Positions 16,967-25,728 of a stretch of DNA of 64,000 bases are shown piece by piece. The first letter of the stretch is position 1, and each line of letters starts with the position of its first letter. This DNA comes from Shimia sp040225985 (GTDB lineage Bacteria > Pseudomonadota > Alphaproteobacteria > Rhodobacterales > Rhodobacteraceae). The stretch covers positions 62,001 to 126,000 of the forward strand of contig NZ_JBBPEU010000004.1 of NCBI RefSeq assembly GCF_040225985.1. The letters are read 5' to 3'. The notes under the pieces are model-generated. The model worked only from the letters and a program-made list of their open reading frames with translations, searched no databases and was not told the origin of the DNA. Made by a program: the position numbers and the translations under genes.

Positions 16967-17884
16967 ATGGAAAGGCCTAAAGCCGATCGACAGGAGATGC
17001 AATTGGCCACGCAACAAGACCCGCAGGATTATCTGATCGCCCCCGACCCGACCGCGCCGCGCCTGACCCGCGCCGTGCAGGGGGTGGATCACACCGGCAC
17101 CGAGACCACGATCTCGGTGGTCGAAGAACGCCCGCTCACCATCTTCCTGAACGCGCAGGAAATCGTGACGGCTATGACCATTGGCGACTATCCCGAATAT
17201 CTGGCGCTGGGATTCCTGCGCAATCAGGGTATGTTGGCCGACACCGATGTGGTGACGCGCGTCGATTTCGACGAAGAACTTGAAACCGTCGTCGTGCGCA
17301 CCGAGGTCGAGACCAGCCACGAGGAAAAGCTCAAGAAAAAGACCCGGACCTCGGGCTGTGCCGTGGGCACCGTGTTCGGCGACATGATGGAGGGGCTCGA
17401 GGACGTGATCCTGCCTGCCACCACGGTGAAGACCTCGGACCTTTACGCGCTGGCGCACAAGATCAACCGGACCCCGTCGCTCTATCTCGAGGCGGGGGCG
17501 ATTCACGGCACGATTCTCTGTCAGGGCCCGCGCCCGTTGGTTTATATGGAGGACGTGGGCCGGCACAACGCGGTGGACAAGGTTGCGGGCTGGATGTTCG
17601 ACACGAACACCCCTGCGGATGACAAGATCCTCTACACCACCGGTCGGCTGACCTCCGAAATGGTCATCAAGACCGCAATGATGGGCATCCCCGTTCTGGC
17701 TTCACGCTCGGGCTTTACCGCGTGGGGCGTTGAAATCGCCCGTGAGGTGGGCCTGACCCTGATCGGGCGTATGCGTGGGCAACGCTTTGTCTGTCTTTCT
17801 GGCAATGACCGGCTGCTGCGTGATGTCGATCCGGCCTCGGTGCCCGTCGAAGACAAGAAACATCGCCGCAAATCGGCAAGCTGA
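16967..17884 (+). CDS. fdhD: Formate dehydrogenase accessory sulfurtransferase FdhD
   Basis: FdhD moves sulfur from a cysteine desulfurase to the molybdenum cofactor of formate dehydrogenase. The 305-residue frame has the FdhD core: ERPLTIFLNAQEIVTAM, DYPEYLALGFLRNQGML, then RTSGCAVGTVFGD with Cys131, and VGRHNAVDKVAGWM. E. coli FdhD has a CxxC loop; here only the first Cys is present (C-A-V-G). The ATG at 16967 lacks a good ribosome site, whereas TTG 17003 has AGGAG six bases upstream and may be the real start. mobA, mobB and moeA follow, making a Mo-enzyme maturation cluster. Confidence 0.88.
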   Translation: MERPKADRQEMQLATQQDPQDYLIAPDPTAPRLTRAVQGVDHTGTETTISVVEERPLTIFLNAQEIVTAMTIGDYPEYLALGFLRNQGMLADTDVVTRVDFDEELETVVVRTEVETSHEEKLKKKTRTSGCAVGTVFGDMMEGLEDVILPATTVKTSDLYALAHKINRTPSLYLEAGAIHGTILCQGPRPLVYMEDVGRHNAVDKVAGWMFDTNTPADDKILYTTGRLTSEMVIKTAMMGIPVLASRSGFTAWGVEIAREVGLTLIGRMRGQRFVCLSGNDRLLRDVDPASVPVEDKKHRRKSAS

Positions 17885-17934
17885 CCCATGTTTCACCTTT
17901 TCCCAAACACTCCTGCCGGAGGCACAGAAACCAA

Positions 17935-18543
17935 ATGACCCAACCTCTCGGAGTGATCCTCGCCGGTGGACAGGCAACCCGCATGGGCGGTGGCGACAAG
18001 GGCATGCATCTTCTGGCGGGCAAGCCGATCCTGTCCCATGTGATCGAACGACTGGGGCCGCAAACCGACGGTCTGGCGCTCAATGCCAATGGTGATCCCG
18101 ACCGGTTTGCTCATACTGGCCTGCCAGTTCTGCCGGACTCCATTCCAGACTATCCCGGCCCGCTGGCCGGCGTGCTGGCCGGGCTGGACTGGGCCGCCGA
18201 GCAGGGGGCCGAGACCATTGTCACTGCTGCCGCGGACACGCCGTTCTTTCCGCGTGATCTTGTGGCGCGCCTGACCCGCGCCGCCGGGCTTGCCAATACC
18301 CCCATTGCCCTGGCCGGAACACAGGAAGACGGGCGCGGTCGGCGCCACCCGACCTTTGGCCTCTGGCCTGTCGCCCTGCGCCATGACCTGCGCCAGTCGC
18401 TGCTCTCGGGTGTGCGCAAGGTGGTGCTCTGGACAGACCGCCACGGCGCGGCCACGGCGGCCTTTGAAGACGGAGCGTTTTTCAACGTGAACACCCCCGA
18501 AGACCTCGACCGTGCCCGCGAAATTGCCAAGGGGGCAGGGTGA
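17935..18543 (+). CDS. mobA: Molybdenum cofactor guanylyltransferase
   Basis: A 202-residue MobA, which couples GTP to molybdopterin to give the guanine dinucleotide cofactor used by DMSO-reductase-family enzymes such as formate dehydrogenase. The nucleotidyltransferase motif GVILAGGQATRMGGGDKG sits at the N-terminus, followed by AAADTPFFP with the metal-binding Asp and FFNVNTPEDL near the C-terminus. It lies 50 bases after fdhD, and its stop overlaps the mobB start (TGATG). The pairing with fdhD suggests the main client is formate dehydrogenase. Confidence 0.93.
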   Translation: MTQPLGVILAGGQATRMGGGDKGMHLLAGKPILSHVIERLGPQTDGLALNANGDPDRFAHTGLPVLPDSIPDYPGPLAGVLAGLDWAAEQGAETIVTAAADTPFFPRDLVARLTRAAGLANTPIALAGTQEDGRGRRHPTFGLWPVALRHDLRQSLLSGVRKVVLWTDRHGAATAAFEDGAFFNVNTPEDLDRAREIAKGAG

Positions 18544-19040
18544 TGCGGATCTACGGCGTCACCGGCTGGAAAAACGCAGGTAAAACCGGCTTGATGGAGC
18601 GACTTGTGGCCGAGATCACGCGCCGTGGCTTCACGATCTCGACCCTGAAACACGCCCATCACGCTGTCGATGTGGATCAGCCGGGTCGCGACAGCTATCG
18701 CCACCGCGAGGCGGGCGCCCGGCAGGTTCTGCTGGCCTCGCAAAACCGCTGGGCCCTGATGACCGAGCTGCGCGGCGCAGAAGAGCCCTCCCTGCAAACC
18801 CTGCTGGATCAGATGGCCCCGGTCGACCTGATCCTTGTCGAAGGGTACAAACGCGAGCCCCACCCAAAGATCGAAGCCTGGCGCGCCGCAGCGGCCAATC
18901 CATTGATCGCACCCGGCGACCCCACCATCCGTGCGGTTGCCACGGATACGCCGCTTGACCTTGACCGTCCGCAGTTCCCGCTCGACGATACAGCGGCTAT
19001 CGCGGACTTTATCCTGAAGGAGACTGGCCTGTGCCCCTGA
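18543..19040 (+). CDS. mobB: Molybdopterin-guanine dinucleotide biosynthesis protein B
   Basis: A 165-residue P-loop GTP-binding protein. GWKNAGKTGLMERLV at the N-terminus is the Walker A loop; KHAHHAVDVDQPGRDSYRHREAGA and ILVEGYKREPHPKIE are MobB family signatures. MobB binds GTP and assists MobA, though it is dispensable in E. coli. The ATG at 18543 overlaps the mobA stop by one base; a GTG one codon upstream is possible. The 3' end overlaps moeA by ten bases. Confidence 0.92.
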   Translation: MRIYGVTGWKNAGKTGLMERLVAEITRRGFTISTLKHAHHAVDVDQPGRDSYRHREAGARQVLLASQNRWALMTELRGAEEPSLQTLLDQMAPVDLILVEGYKREPHPKIEAWRAAAANPLIAPGDPTIRAVATDTPLDLDRPQFPLDDTAAIADFILKETGLCP

Positions 19041-20290
19041 CTCCACCGCCGCTAAAGGATGATTGCTTTGCCTTGCCCGCCGGGACCCACTGGACACCGG
19101 TGGACGAGGCCCTGTCAGAACTGCGTGCCCGCCTTTCTCCGGTCACCGGTGTTGAATCCGTGCCGCTTTCGGCCGCGCTGGATCGTATTCTTGCCGAAGA
19201 TATTCACGCCAATCGCGCCAATCCCCCCCAACCCAACAGCGCGGTGGATGGTTATGGCCTCTGTCACGCCGACACCGGCGCTGGCCCACAATCCCTGCCG
19301 CTCATGGCGGGGCGCAGCGCGGCGGGGCAACCACTCGGGCACCCGCTGGAACGCGGGCACGCGGTGCGTATCCTGACCGGCGCCACCCTCCCCGAAGGGG
19401 TCGACACCGTCATCCTGCAGGAAGACGTGTCCACCGACGGACAGGCCATCGCTTTTCACGGCCCTTTGAAGAAAGGCGCGAACACGCGCCGCGCGGGCGA
19501 AGATGTGGAAGCGGGCGCGTGCATTCTGCCCGCGGGTCGCCGCCTTGGTCCCGCGGATCTGGCCTTGCTGGCTGCAACCAACGTGTCGAACATCCCGGTG
19601 CGCCAACGTCTGCGTGTGGCAGTGGTCTCGACAGGGGACGAACTGGCCGAACCCGGTGACAGTGCGCGGCCGGATCAGATTTACGACGCCAACCGTCCCC
19701 TGCTGCTATCGATGATCCGCCGTTTCGGGTTTGATCCCATAGACATGGGCCGAGCGCCTGATGCGCGCGATGCCCTGCGCGGGTTTCTGGACGAGGCCGC
19801 ACAATCTGCGGACATGATCCTCACCTCCGGCGGTGCCTCAGCGGGAGACGAGGACCACATGTCGGCCCTGTTGAACGAAAGCGGCTCCATGACGCTCTGG
19901 CGCATGGCGATCAAACCGGGTCGACCACTTGCATTGGGCGTCTGGAATGGCGCGCCTGTCTTCGGCCTCCCCGGCAATCCGGTGGCGGCGATGGTCTGCA
20001 CGCTGATCTTTGCAAGGCCCGCGATGGGGGTGTTGGCCGGGGCAGGCTGGCGGCAGCCCCTGCGCCTGACAGTGCCGGCGGCGTTTTCCAAGGCCAAGAA
20101 GCCCGGCCGCCGCGAATACCTGCGCGCCCGCTTGCGCGATGGCCGTGCCGAGGTGTTCGTTTCGGAAGGGTCGGGACGCATCAGCGGTTTGTCCTGGGCC
20201 GAAGGTCTTGTCGAGCTGCCAGACGGCGCCTGCGAAATCACGGAAGGCACGCCTGTCACTTACCTGCCCTATGTCGGGTTCGACCTCTGA
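19031..20290 (+). CDS. moeA: Molybdopterin molybdenumtransferase
   Basis: MoeA inserts molybdate into adenylylated molybdopterin. The 419-residue protein shows the family order: an N-terminal region with NPPQPNSAVDGYGLC, a domain with RRAGEDVEAGACILPAGRRL, the molybdopterin-binding domain with VSTGDELAEPG and TSGGASAGDEDHM, the loop FGLPGNPVAAMV, and the C-terminal beta domain. The GTG start lies inside the mobB 3' end, so translation is coupled. Downstream is a convergent gap containing a dispersed element copy and two hairpins. Confidence 0.93.
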   Translation: MPLTPPPLKDDCFALPAGTHWTPVDEALSELRARLSPVTGVESVPLSAALDRILAEDIHANRANPPQPNSAVDGYGLCHADTGAGPQSLPLMAGRSAAGQPLGHPLERGHAVRILTGATLPEGVDTVILQEDVSTDGQAIAFHGPLKKGANTRRAGEDVEAGACILPAGRRLGPADLALLAATNVSNIPVRQRLRVAVVSTGDELAEPGDSARPDQIYDANRPLLLSMIRRFGFDPIDMGRAPDARDALRGFLDEAAQSADMILTSGGASAGDEDHMSALLNESGSMTLWRMAIKPGRPLALGVWNGAPVFGLPGNPVAAMVCTLIFARPAMGVLAGAGWRQPLRLTVPAAFSKAKKPGRREYLRARLRDGRAEVFVSEGSGRISGLSWAEGLVELPDGACEITEGTPVTYLPYVGFDL

Positions 20291-20294
20291 TCTT

Positions 20295-20315
20295 TTTTCT
20301 TGGGGGCAAATACCT
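20295..20315 (+). repeat. Dispersed convergent-gap element, copy 2
   Basis: TTTTCTTGGG, then GGC, then AAATACCT, starting four bases after the moeA stop. It is followed by CGGGGTGA, close to the TGGGGTGA that follows the copy at 29941-29960. It lies in the convergent moeA/membrane-protein gap. Confidence 0.65.
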
Positions 20316-20328
20316 CGGGGTGAGCGGT

Positions 20329-20370
20329 CAAAGCCCAGCGGGCTTTGGGCGCGAGGGGCTGGCCCCTCGC
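20329..20370. terminator. Two consecutive perfect hairpins in a convergent gap
   Basis: CAAAGCCC-AGC-GGGCTTTG (20329-20347) and GCGAGGGG-CTGG-CCCCTCGC (20351-20370) each have perfect eight-base stems. There is no T tract after them, so they may work as bidirectional processing or stability structures, or as Rho-assisted terminators for moeA and the opposing gene. Confidence 0.45.
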
Positions 20371-20458
20371 CGTGCCATCGGCGCGGCCCGGCCCAACCAG
20401 AGAAGCGGGCTAGGCCCGCACCGATGGGCGACAGCCTCCGCGCGTTTCCAGTGTTGTT

Positions 20459-21487
20459 TCAGTCGAAAATCCCTGCCACGCGGCCCAGCAACATAAAGGC
20501 GCGGGCGGTGCGGGTGTCTGACAATGCCGCGATCTCCGCGTCCGAGGCTGTTTCTTCGAAATCGACGAACATCCGGTCGAACCGGCGTAGGAAATGGTGG
20601 GCCGCATCGCGGAAGATCGGATCCTGCTTCATCCGCCCGGCGGCCAGCGCCAGCGAAGACCGGTCGCGGATGCCGCCCAGCTGGGCAATGACCTTGCCGC
20701 GTTCTCCTGCCGCGAATCGGCGCCAAATCTCGGGTCGCGCCAGATCAGGACGCAGGTCATCCATATAGATGCCGTCCTGCGACAAGAGCGTCAGCACATC
20801 CTGCGCCGCCTGAATCAGCTGCGCGGCCTGACGATCCTTCAACGCTTTGCGCAGGGCGGCAAAGCCATCCTTGTCCTCAGCGTTTTCTGGGAAATTCAGC
20901 GCGCTGATGAAAATCTCGCGATCCAAGGGGGGCGACAGATCTTCCGCCGGGGTCCCCAGCGCAAGAAGCCCTTGGTCCTCTTCCGTCAGGACAGGACTGG
21001 CCGGTACGACGGGTTTGCGGATGCCACGGTCGCGGGTGGTGGAAAAGGTCGCCAGCGCGGTTTCGGTTTTTTTCTGGGCCGCCGCGATTTCGTCAAGCTT
21101 GCGCGCCACGGACGGTTCCGCAGCGGCGATCTTGCTGGCGGCCCCCTGCGATTGGGCCACATAGGTGCGGCGCATGGCGTCGATGGCGGCCTGCAGGCGC
21201 GCGCTTTCCTCGCGCATGATTCGGCTGGACCGGGCAGCGGTTGCCGCCACCCAGATCATAGCGACCGGCAGGAAGATCGCCAGCATGGTCATCACAAAGC
21301 GCAGCCCGTCGACCTTTTGCACGCCGGTCCCGTCGCCGGGGCCAAGAACAAGGAAAAACACCGCCGTGCCGCCGAGCCACAACAGGCTGAGAACAACAGC
21401 AATCGCTTCGATCCCCGTCACCTTGGGGGCCGTGGGCTTGTCATACAGTCCCGGCGGGGTCGAATTGTCTTCGCTTGCCTCAGTCAT
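20459..21487 (-). CDS. Inner-membrane protein of unknown function
   Basis: A 342-residue protein with two N-terminal membrane helices (about 25-50 and 62-85), then a predicted coiled-coil (about 88-150, rich in Ala, Arg, Glu and Gln), a Pro-containing linker, and a helical C-terminal domain (about 185-342). I do not recognise a family. It lies 23 bases downstream of greA on the same strand and probably shares its transcript. The cytoplasmic coiled-coil hints at self-assembly or partner binding, which is inference. Confidence 0.75.
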   Translation of the reverse strand: MTEASEDNSTPPGLYDKPTAPKVTGIEAIAVVLSLLWLGGTAVFFLVLGPGDGTGVQKVDGLRFVMTMLAIFLPVAMIWVAATAARSSRIMREESARLQAAIDAMRRTYVAQSQGAASKIAAAEPSVARKLDEIAAAQKKTETALATFSTTRDRGIRKPVVPASPVLTEEDQGLLALGTPAEDLSPPLDREIFISALNFPENAEDKDGFAALRKALKDRQAAQLIQAAQDVLTLLSQDGIYMDDLRPDLARPEIWRRFAAGERGKVIAQLGGIRDRSSLALAAGRMKQDPIFRDAAHHFLRRFDRMFVDFEETASDAEIAALSDTRTARAFMLLGRVAGIFD

Positions 21488-21510
21488 ACCTGCACCTGCG
21501 TTACCGCGAC

Positions 21511-21981
21511 CTAAACATAGGCGATGGAAAGCACCTCATAGCTTTTTTCGCCGCCCGGGGTGCGCACCTCCACACTGTCGCCTTCTTCCTTGCCAATCAA
21601 TGCCCGCGCAATAGGCGATTTGATGTTCAAGAGACCTTTTTCGACATTTGCCTCGTGTTCGCCCACGATCTGCCAGGTCTTTTCCTCGTCCGTGTCCTCG
21701 TCGACAAGGGTGACGGTCGCGCCGAACTTGATCGATCCGCTCAGGTTGGTGGGGTCGATCACATCGGCCAGACCAATCACCCCTTCCAGTTCCTTGATAC
21801 GCCCCTCGATAAAGCCCTGTTTCTCGCGGGCCGAATGATATTCGGCGTTTTCCTTCAGGTCGCCCAGTTCTCGGGCCTCGGCAATCGCCTGAATGATGGC
21901 CGGACGTTCCACCGATTTCAACGTTTTCAGTTCTGCTTCCAGCGCCGTGAACCCGGCGCGGGTCATTGGTATTTTTTCCAT
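21511..21981 (-). CDS. greA: Transcription elongation factor GreA
   Basis: GreA rescues backtracked RNA polymerase by stimulating transcript cleavage. The 156-residue product has the full family layout: the N-terminal coiled-coil hairpin with the tip acidic pair in ARELGDLKENAEYHSAR (about 36-52), and the C-terminal FKBP-like domain with FGATVTLVDEDTDEE and SPIARALIGKEEGD. I choose the ATG at 21981, giving the MEKIPMTRAG opening usual in alphaproteobacteria; the longer frame to 22260 crosses the promoter region. It is divergent from the ETF-QO gene across 254 bases. Confidence 0.95.
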   Translation of the reverse strand: MEKIPMTRAGFTALEAELKTLKSVERPAIIQAIAEARELGDLKENAEYHSAREKQGFIEGRIKELEGVIGLADVIDPTNLSGSIKFGATVTLVDEDTDEEKTWQIVGEHEANVEKGLLNIKSPIARALIGKEEGDSVEVRTPGGEKSYEVLSIAYV

Positions 21982-22235
21982 TGGGTCGGTCCCGATCGTC
22001 GGGGGCAACGCAGATGCGGTGCCCAGTCTTGTTTTGTCTTGTTTGGGCTCAGAGTGCCCCGAGCCGTCTTTCAAAAGCAAGTGGTCGCGAGCAATGCAAG
22101 CGCAAAACGGTGTTATCGCAACGGCACAAGGCGATTTGAGGCATTTTGTCGTCGGGTTCTGATTGACGTTTTGTTTAAAGCTGGGATAGCAACTGCGAAA
22201 CAATATTTCCGCAGCCACCCGGGAAGGAAAGCCAC

Positions 22236-23882
22236 ATGGCAGAGATCGAACGCGAAGCAATGGAATATGACGTCGTTATCGTTGGTGCGGGCCCCGCGGG
22301 TCTGTCGGCGGCGATCCGTCTGAAGCAACTGGATGCAGACCTCGATGTCGTGGTTCTGGAAAAAGGGTCCGAGGTCGGGGCGCATATCCTGTCCGGCGCC
22401 GTTCTGGACCCTTGTGGTCTCGACAAGCTGATTCCTGACTGGAAGGAAAAAGGCGCCCCGCTGAACGTGCCGGTCAAGGAAGACAATTTCTACATGCTGG
22501 GTGAGGCAGGTGAAATCCGCATCCCCAACTTCCCGATGCCGCCGCTGATGAACAACCACGGCAACTATATCGTGTCGATGGGCAATGTCTGCCGCTGGAT
22601 GGCCGAACAGGCCGAAGAGCTGGGTGTCGAGATATTCCCCGGCATGGCCTGTTCAGAGCTGGTCTATGGCGAGGCCGGCAGCATCAAGGGCGTGGTTGCC
22701 GGTGTTTTCGGTCTCGAGGAAGACGGGTCTTACGGCCCCAACACCGAGCCGGGCATGGAACTGCACGGCAAGTATGTCTTCCTCAGTGAAGGCGTGCGTG
22801 GCAGCCTCTCGAAAGAGGTGATCGAACGCTACGGCCTTTCCGACGGTAAGGAGCCGCAGAAATACGGCATCGGCATGAAGGAAATCTGGGAGATCGACCC
22901 GGCCAAGCACAAGGAAGGCACCGTGACTCACACGATGGGCTGGCCCCTTGGCGGCAATGCCGGTGGCGGGTCGTTCATCTATCACCTCGAGAACAACCAG
23001 GTCTATGTCGGCTTCGTGGTGCACCTGAACTATAAGAACCCGCACCTGTTCCCCTACATGGAATTCCAGCGCTTCAAGCATCACCCGATGGTGGCCGAGC
23101 TTCTTGAGGGCGGCAAGCGTGTCGCTTATGGCGCGCGGGCCATCTCCGAAGGCGGATACCAGTCGATGCCGCAGATGGTAGCCCCCGGTGTGGCGCTACT
23201 CGGTTGTTCGGTTGGCATGGTCAACGTTCCCCGCATCAAGGGAAACCACAACGCGATGTTGTCCGGGATCGCCGCTGCCGAAGCCGCCCACGCCGCCATC
23301 AAGGACGGTCGTTCGGGCGACGAATTGCATGATTACGAACAGGAAGTGCGCAAAGGGGCGATCGGCAAAGACCTCAAGAAGGTGCGCAACGTCAAACCGA
23401 TGTGGTCCAAGTGGGGCATGTTGCCCTCGCTGGCGCTGGGTGGTCTGGACATGTGGACCAATACGCTCGGGTTCTCGCTGTTTGGCACGCTCAAGCACGG
23501 CAAGAACGACGCGGCCTCGACCGAACCGGCCGCCGCGCACAAGCCGATCGAGTATCCCAAGCCCGATGGCACGCTCAGCTTTGACCGCCTGACTAATGTC
23601 AGCTTTGCGATGACAAACCACGAGGAAAGCCAGCCCTGCCACCTGCAGTTGAAGGACAAAACTGTTCCGATTCTGACCAACCTTCCGATGTATGACGAAC
23701 CGGCACAGCGGTACTGCCCGGCTGGCGTCTATGAAGTGGTTGAAAAGGACGGCAAGCCCGAGTTCGTGGTGAACTTCCAGAACTGTGTGCATTGCAAGAC
23801 CTGTGACATCAAGGATCCGAGCCAGAACATCAATTGGGTCACCCCCCAAGGCGGCGACGGGCCCAACTATCCGAACATGTAA
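22236..23882 (+). CDS. Electron transfer flavoprotein-ubiquinone oxidoreductase
   Basis: Passes electrons from ETF (loaded by acyl-CoA and other dehydrogenases) to ubiquinone at the inner membrane. The 548-residue protein has the FAD motif VVIVGAGPAGLSAAIR at 13-28, the family segment VGCSVGMVNVPRIKGNHNA (starting GCSVG here), and a C-terminal ferredoxin-like domain with CPAGVYEV and NCVHCKTCDIKDPSQNI ligating a 4Fe-4S cluster. The start follows GGGAAGGAAAG. A weak promoter-like TTGACG (22163-22168) with GATAGC (22185-22190) lies upstream. It would serve the acyl-CoA dehydrogenase at 9.9 kb among others. Confidence 0.95.
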   Translation: MAEIEREAMEYDVVIVGAGPAGLSAAIRLKQLDADLDVVVLEKGSEVGAHILSGAVLDPCGLDKLIPDWKEKGAPLNVPVKEDNFYMLGEAGEIRIPNFPMPPLMNNHGNYIVSMGNVCRWMAEQAEELGVEIFPGMACSELVYGEAGSIKGVVAGVFGLEEDGSYGPNTEPGMELHGKYVFLSEGVRGSLSKEVIERYGLSDGKEPQKYGIGMKEIWEIDPAKHKEGTVTHTMGWPLGGNAGGGSFIYHLENNQVYVGFVVHLNYKNPHLFPYMEFQRFKHHPMVAELLEGGKRVAYGARAISEGGYQSMPQMVAPGVALLGCSVGMVNVPRIKGNHNAMLSGIAAAEAAHAAIKDGRSGDELHDYEQEVRKGAIGKDLKKVRNVKPMWSKWGMLPSLALGGLDMWTNTLGFSLFGTLKHGKNDAASTEPAAAHKPIEYPKPDGTLSFDRLTNVSFAMTNHEESQPCHLQLKDKTVPILTNLPMYDEPAQRYCPAGVYEVVEKDGKPEFVVNFQNCVHCKTCDIKDPSQNINWVTPQGGDGPNYPNM

Positions 23883-23902
23883 GAGGCTGTATTCAAAGCA
23901 AG

Positions 23903-23930
23903 AAAAGGCGACACGGTGGGTCGCCTTTTT
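23903..23930 (+). terminator. Rho-independent terminator after ETF-QO
   Basis: GGCGAC (23907-23912), a seven-base loop, GTCGCC (23920-23925), then TTTTT, with flanking AAAA extending the stem. It starts 21 bases after the ETF-QO stop and separates it from the RTX genes. Confidence 0.85.
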
Positions 23931-24021
23931 CGTTGCGCGGCGGCACAAACTGCTTGCAACATGCCTGTCGGCGGGCCAGAAAAGCCGCAGAGCTTAAACC
24001 TTTTTTACCAGTGGTGTACCC

Positions 24022-25542
24022 GTGACGACTTATACGTTTTCAGTTCCCGTTCTGACAATTTCCAACAACCAGATCACCGCCGCGCGCGCGGGGGAACTTC
24101 AGCTTGTTGTCCCTGACAGTGTTGAGAGTTTCAGCTATCGCACTATCAGCACGCGCGGGCTTCTCGACATTATTTCCCTCAATTCCGATGATGTCTATTC
24201 TGTCTACGCCGATGGCAGAAGTGTCATGGGCGAATTCGTCACCGGGTCACAGGAATTCGGCCAGTTGAACTGGGACAATGCTCGGCGGGAAACCTATGTT
24301 TATGCCGCATCTCTGGACGTGGGTGGCGCCTTTGAAAGTTATTTCCTCGAGATCGGCGGCGACCCCTTGCCCAATATGACCACGCTGAGCGGTGCGCGAA
24401 ACCTGTTCAATCGGCTGACCTGGGCAGACGGTGCCCCCCGCGGGTCGGGTTATGGGCCGGGTGAAGAGATCGACCTCTCGGCCATTCCCGATGTTCGGGT
24501 AAGTGAAGATGACACGATCGCGTTTTCGATGATGTTTGGTCATTCCGAGATTTATGGCGGCATCGGGGATGACACGCTGTTGCCTGATGATTTGATCTCG
24601 GCCTTTGTCGATGGCGGTGCGGGCAATGATACACTGCAATTCACCGGGTATTCGGCAAATGCCTTCAATATCTCTTGGTCCGGTGCCGAATTGCGCATCG
24701 GAGACGCCATGATGCCCTTTGATGAGGGCGGCGAACAGATGCAGGTGCGCAATGTCGAGAATTTCGTATTTGCGCGTGTCGGTGGCGGGACCGAGCATTT
24801 CACGCTGGAACAGTTGCGCAGCTTCGCCGTGCGCCAGGACGCGGTGGATCTGGTCGGGGACGAGACGTCCAATATCCTGCGTGGGGGGAATAACCATGAT
24901 CGTCTGGTCGGGCTGGCGGGCAACGACACGATCTGGGGCGGCGACGGCGCCGACACGCTGAATGGCGGCGACGGCAACGACGACATCCACGGCGGCGAAG
25001 ACATTTTTGACGAACGTGACACGGTCTATGCCGGTGGCGGGAATGACACGGTAGACGGTGGCTATGGCAACGATCTGGTCTTTGGCGGCGAAGGTGACGA
25101 CCTTCTGATTGGCGGGTTTGGCGCAGATGACCTGCGCGGCCAGCAGGGGCAGGATTCGCTGTCTGGCGGCGCGCTGTCCGATGCTCTGTTTGGCGGGGAT
25201 GGCGACGATTTCCTGAATGGCGGTTTTGGTTTTGACCGGATGAACGGCGGGCATGGCGCAGACCGGTTCTTCCACTTGGGTGTTGCGGATCACGGGTCGG
25301 ACTGGATCCAGGATTACGATGCCGCCGCGGGGGATGTCCTCTATTTTGGAAACAGCGACGCGACAGCGGCGCAGTTCCAGATCAATCTGGCCGAAACGCC
25401 TTTGGCTGGGGCCGATGATGTCAGCGAAGCCTTCGTGATCTACCGGCCCACAGGTCAGATTGTATGGGCACTTGTCGATGGCGGCGCGCAGGACAGCATC
25501 AACCTTCAGATTGGCGGGCAGGTGTTCGACCTGATGGCATAA
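24022..25542 (+). CDS. RTX repeat calcium-binding protein, first of a tandem pair
   Basis: A 506-residue protein with an uncharacterised N-terminal domain (about 1-170), a beta-rich middle with a first RTX-like turn (GGAGNDTLQ, 198-206), a block of GGxGxDxxx nonapeptides (about 288-412), and a C-terminal domain (about 415-506) with HGSDWIQDY and FVIYRPTGQIVWALVDG. RTX blocks fold on binding extracellular calcium and usually mark type I secretion without a cleaved signal, which fits the lack of a signal peptide. The start is GTG, chosen because MTTYTFSVPV is identical to the start of the paralogue downstream. No type I secretion genes are nearby. Confidence 0.85.
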   Translation: MTTYTFSVPVLTISNNQITAARAGELQLVVPDSVESFSYRTISTRGLLDIISLNSDDVYSVYADGRSVMGEFVTGSQEFGQLNWDNARRETYVYAASLDVGGAFESYFLEIGGDPLPNMTTLSGARNLFNRLTWADGAPRGSGYGPGEEIDLSAIPDVRVSEDDTIAFSMMFGHSEIYGGIGDDTLLPDDLISAFVDGGAGNDTLQFTGYSANAFNISWSGAELRIGDAMMPFDEGGEQMQVRNVENFVFARVGGGTEHFTLEQLRSFAVRQDAVDLVGDETSNILRGGNNHDRLVGLAGNDTIWGGDGADTLNGGDGNDDIHGGEDIFDERDTVYAGGGNDTVDGGYGNDLVFGGEGDDLLIGGFGADDLRGQQGQDSLSGGALSDALFGGDGDDFLNGGFGFDRMNGGHGADRFFHLGVADHGSDWIQDYDAAAGDVLYFGNSDATAAQFQINLAETPLAGADDVSEAFVIYRPTGQIVWALVDGGAQDSINLQIGGQVFDLMA

Positions 25543-25728
25543 AGCTTTCTGCGCTAAACTGATTGTTAATATCCAATGGCTTAGATCGTTGGCAGAGATG
25601 CATATTTGCGACGGTCGGGCTGCCCTGCTGGGTCGCACGCTTACAGATAACTTGAGCGGCAAGCGGGATGCGGGTACGCTTACGGAAAATGCACCACAAG
25701 AGTGCGTTATCACGAGGCAAGGCAGACC

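Noticed and set aside
24880..25270. Repeated GGCGGCGA-type DNA that looks like a tandem repeat or CRISPR-like array
   Set aside because: The period follows the nine-residue RTX protein repeat and the spacing and sequence vary as coding repeats do; there are no spacers.
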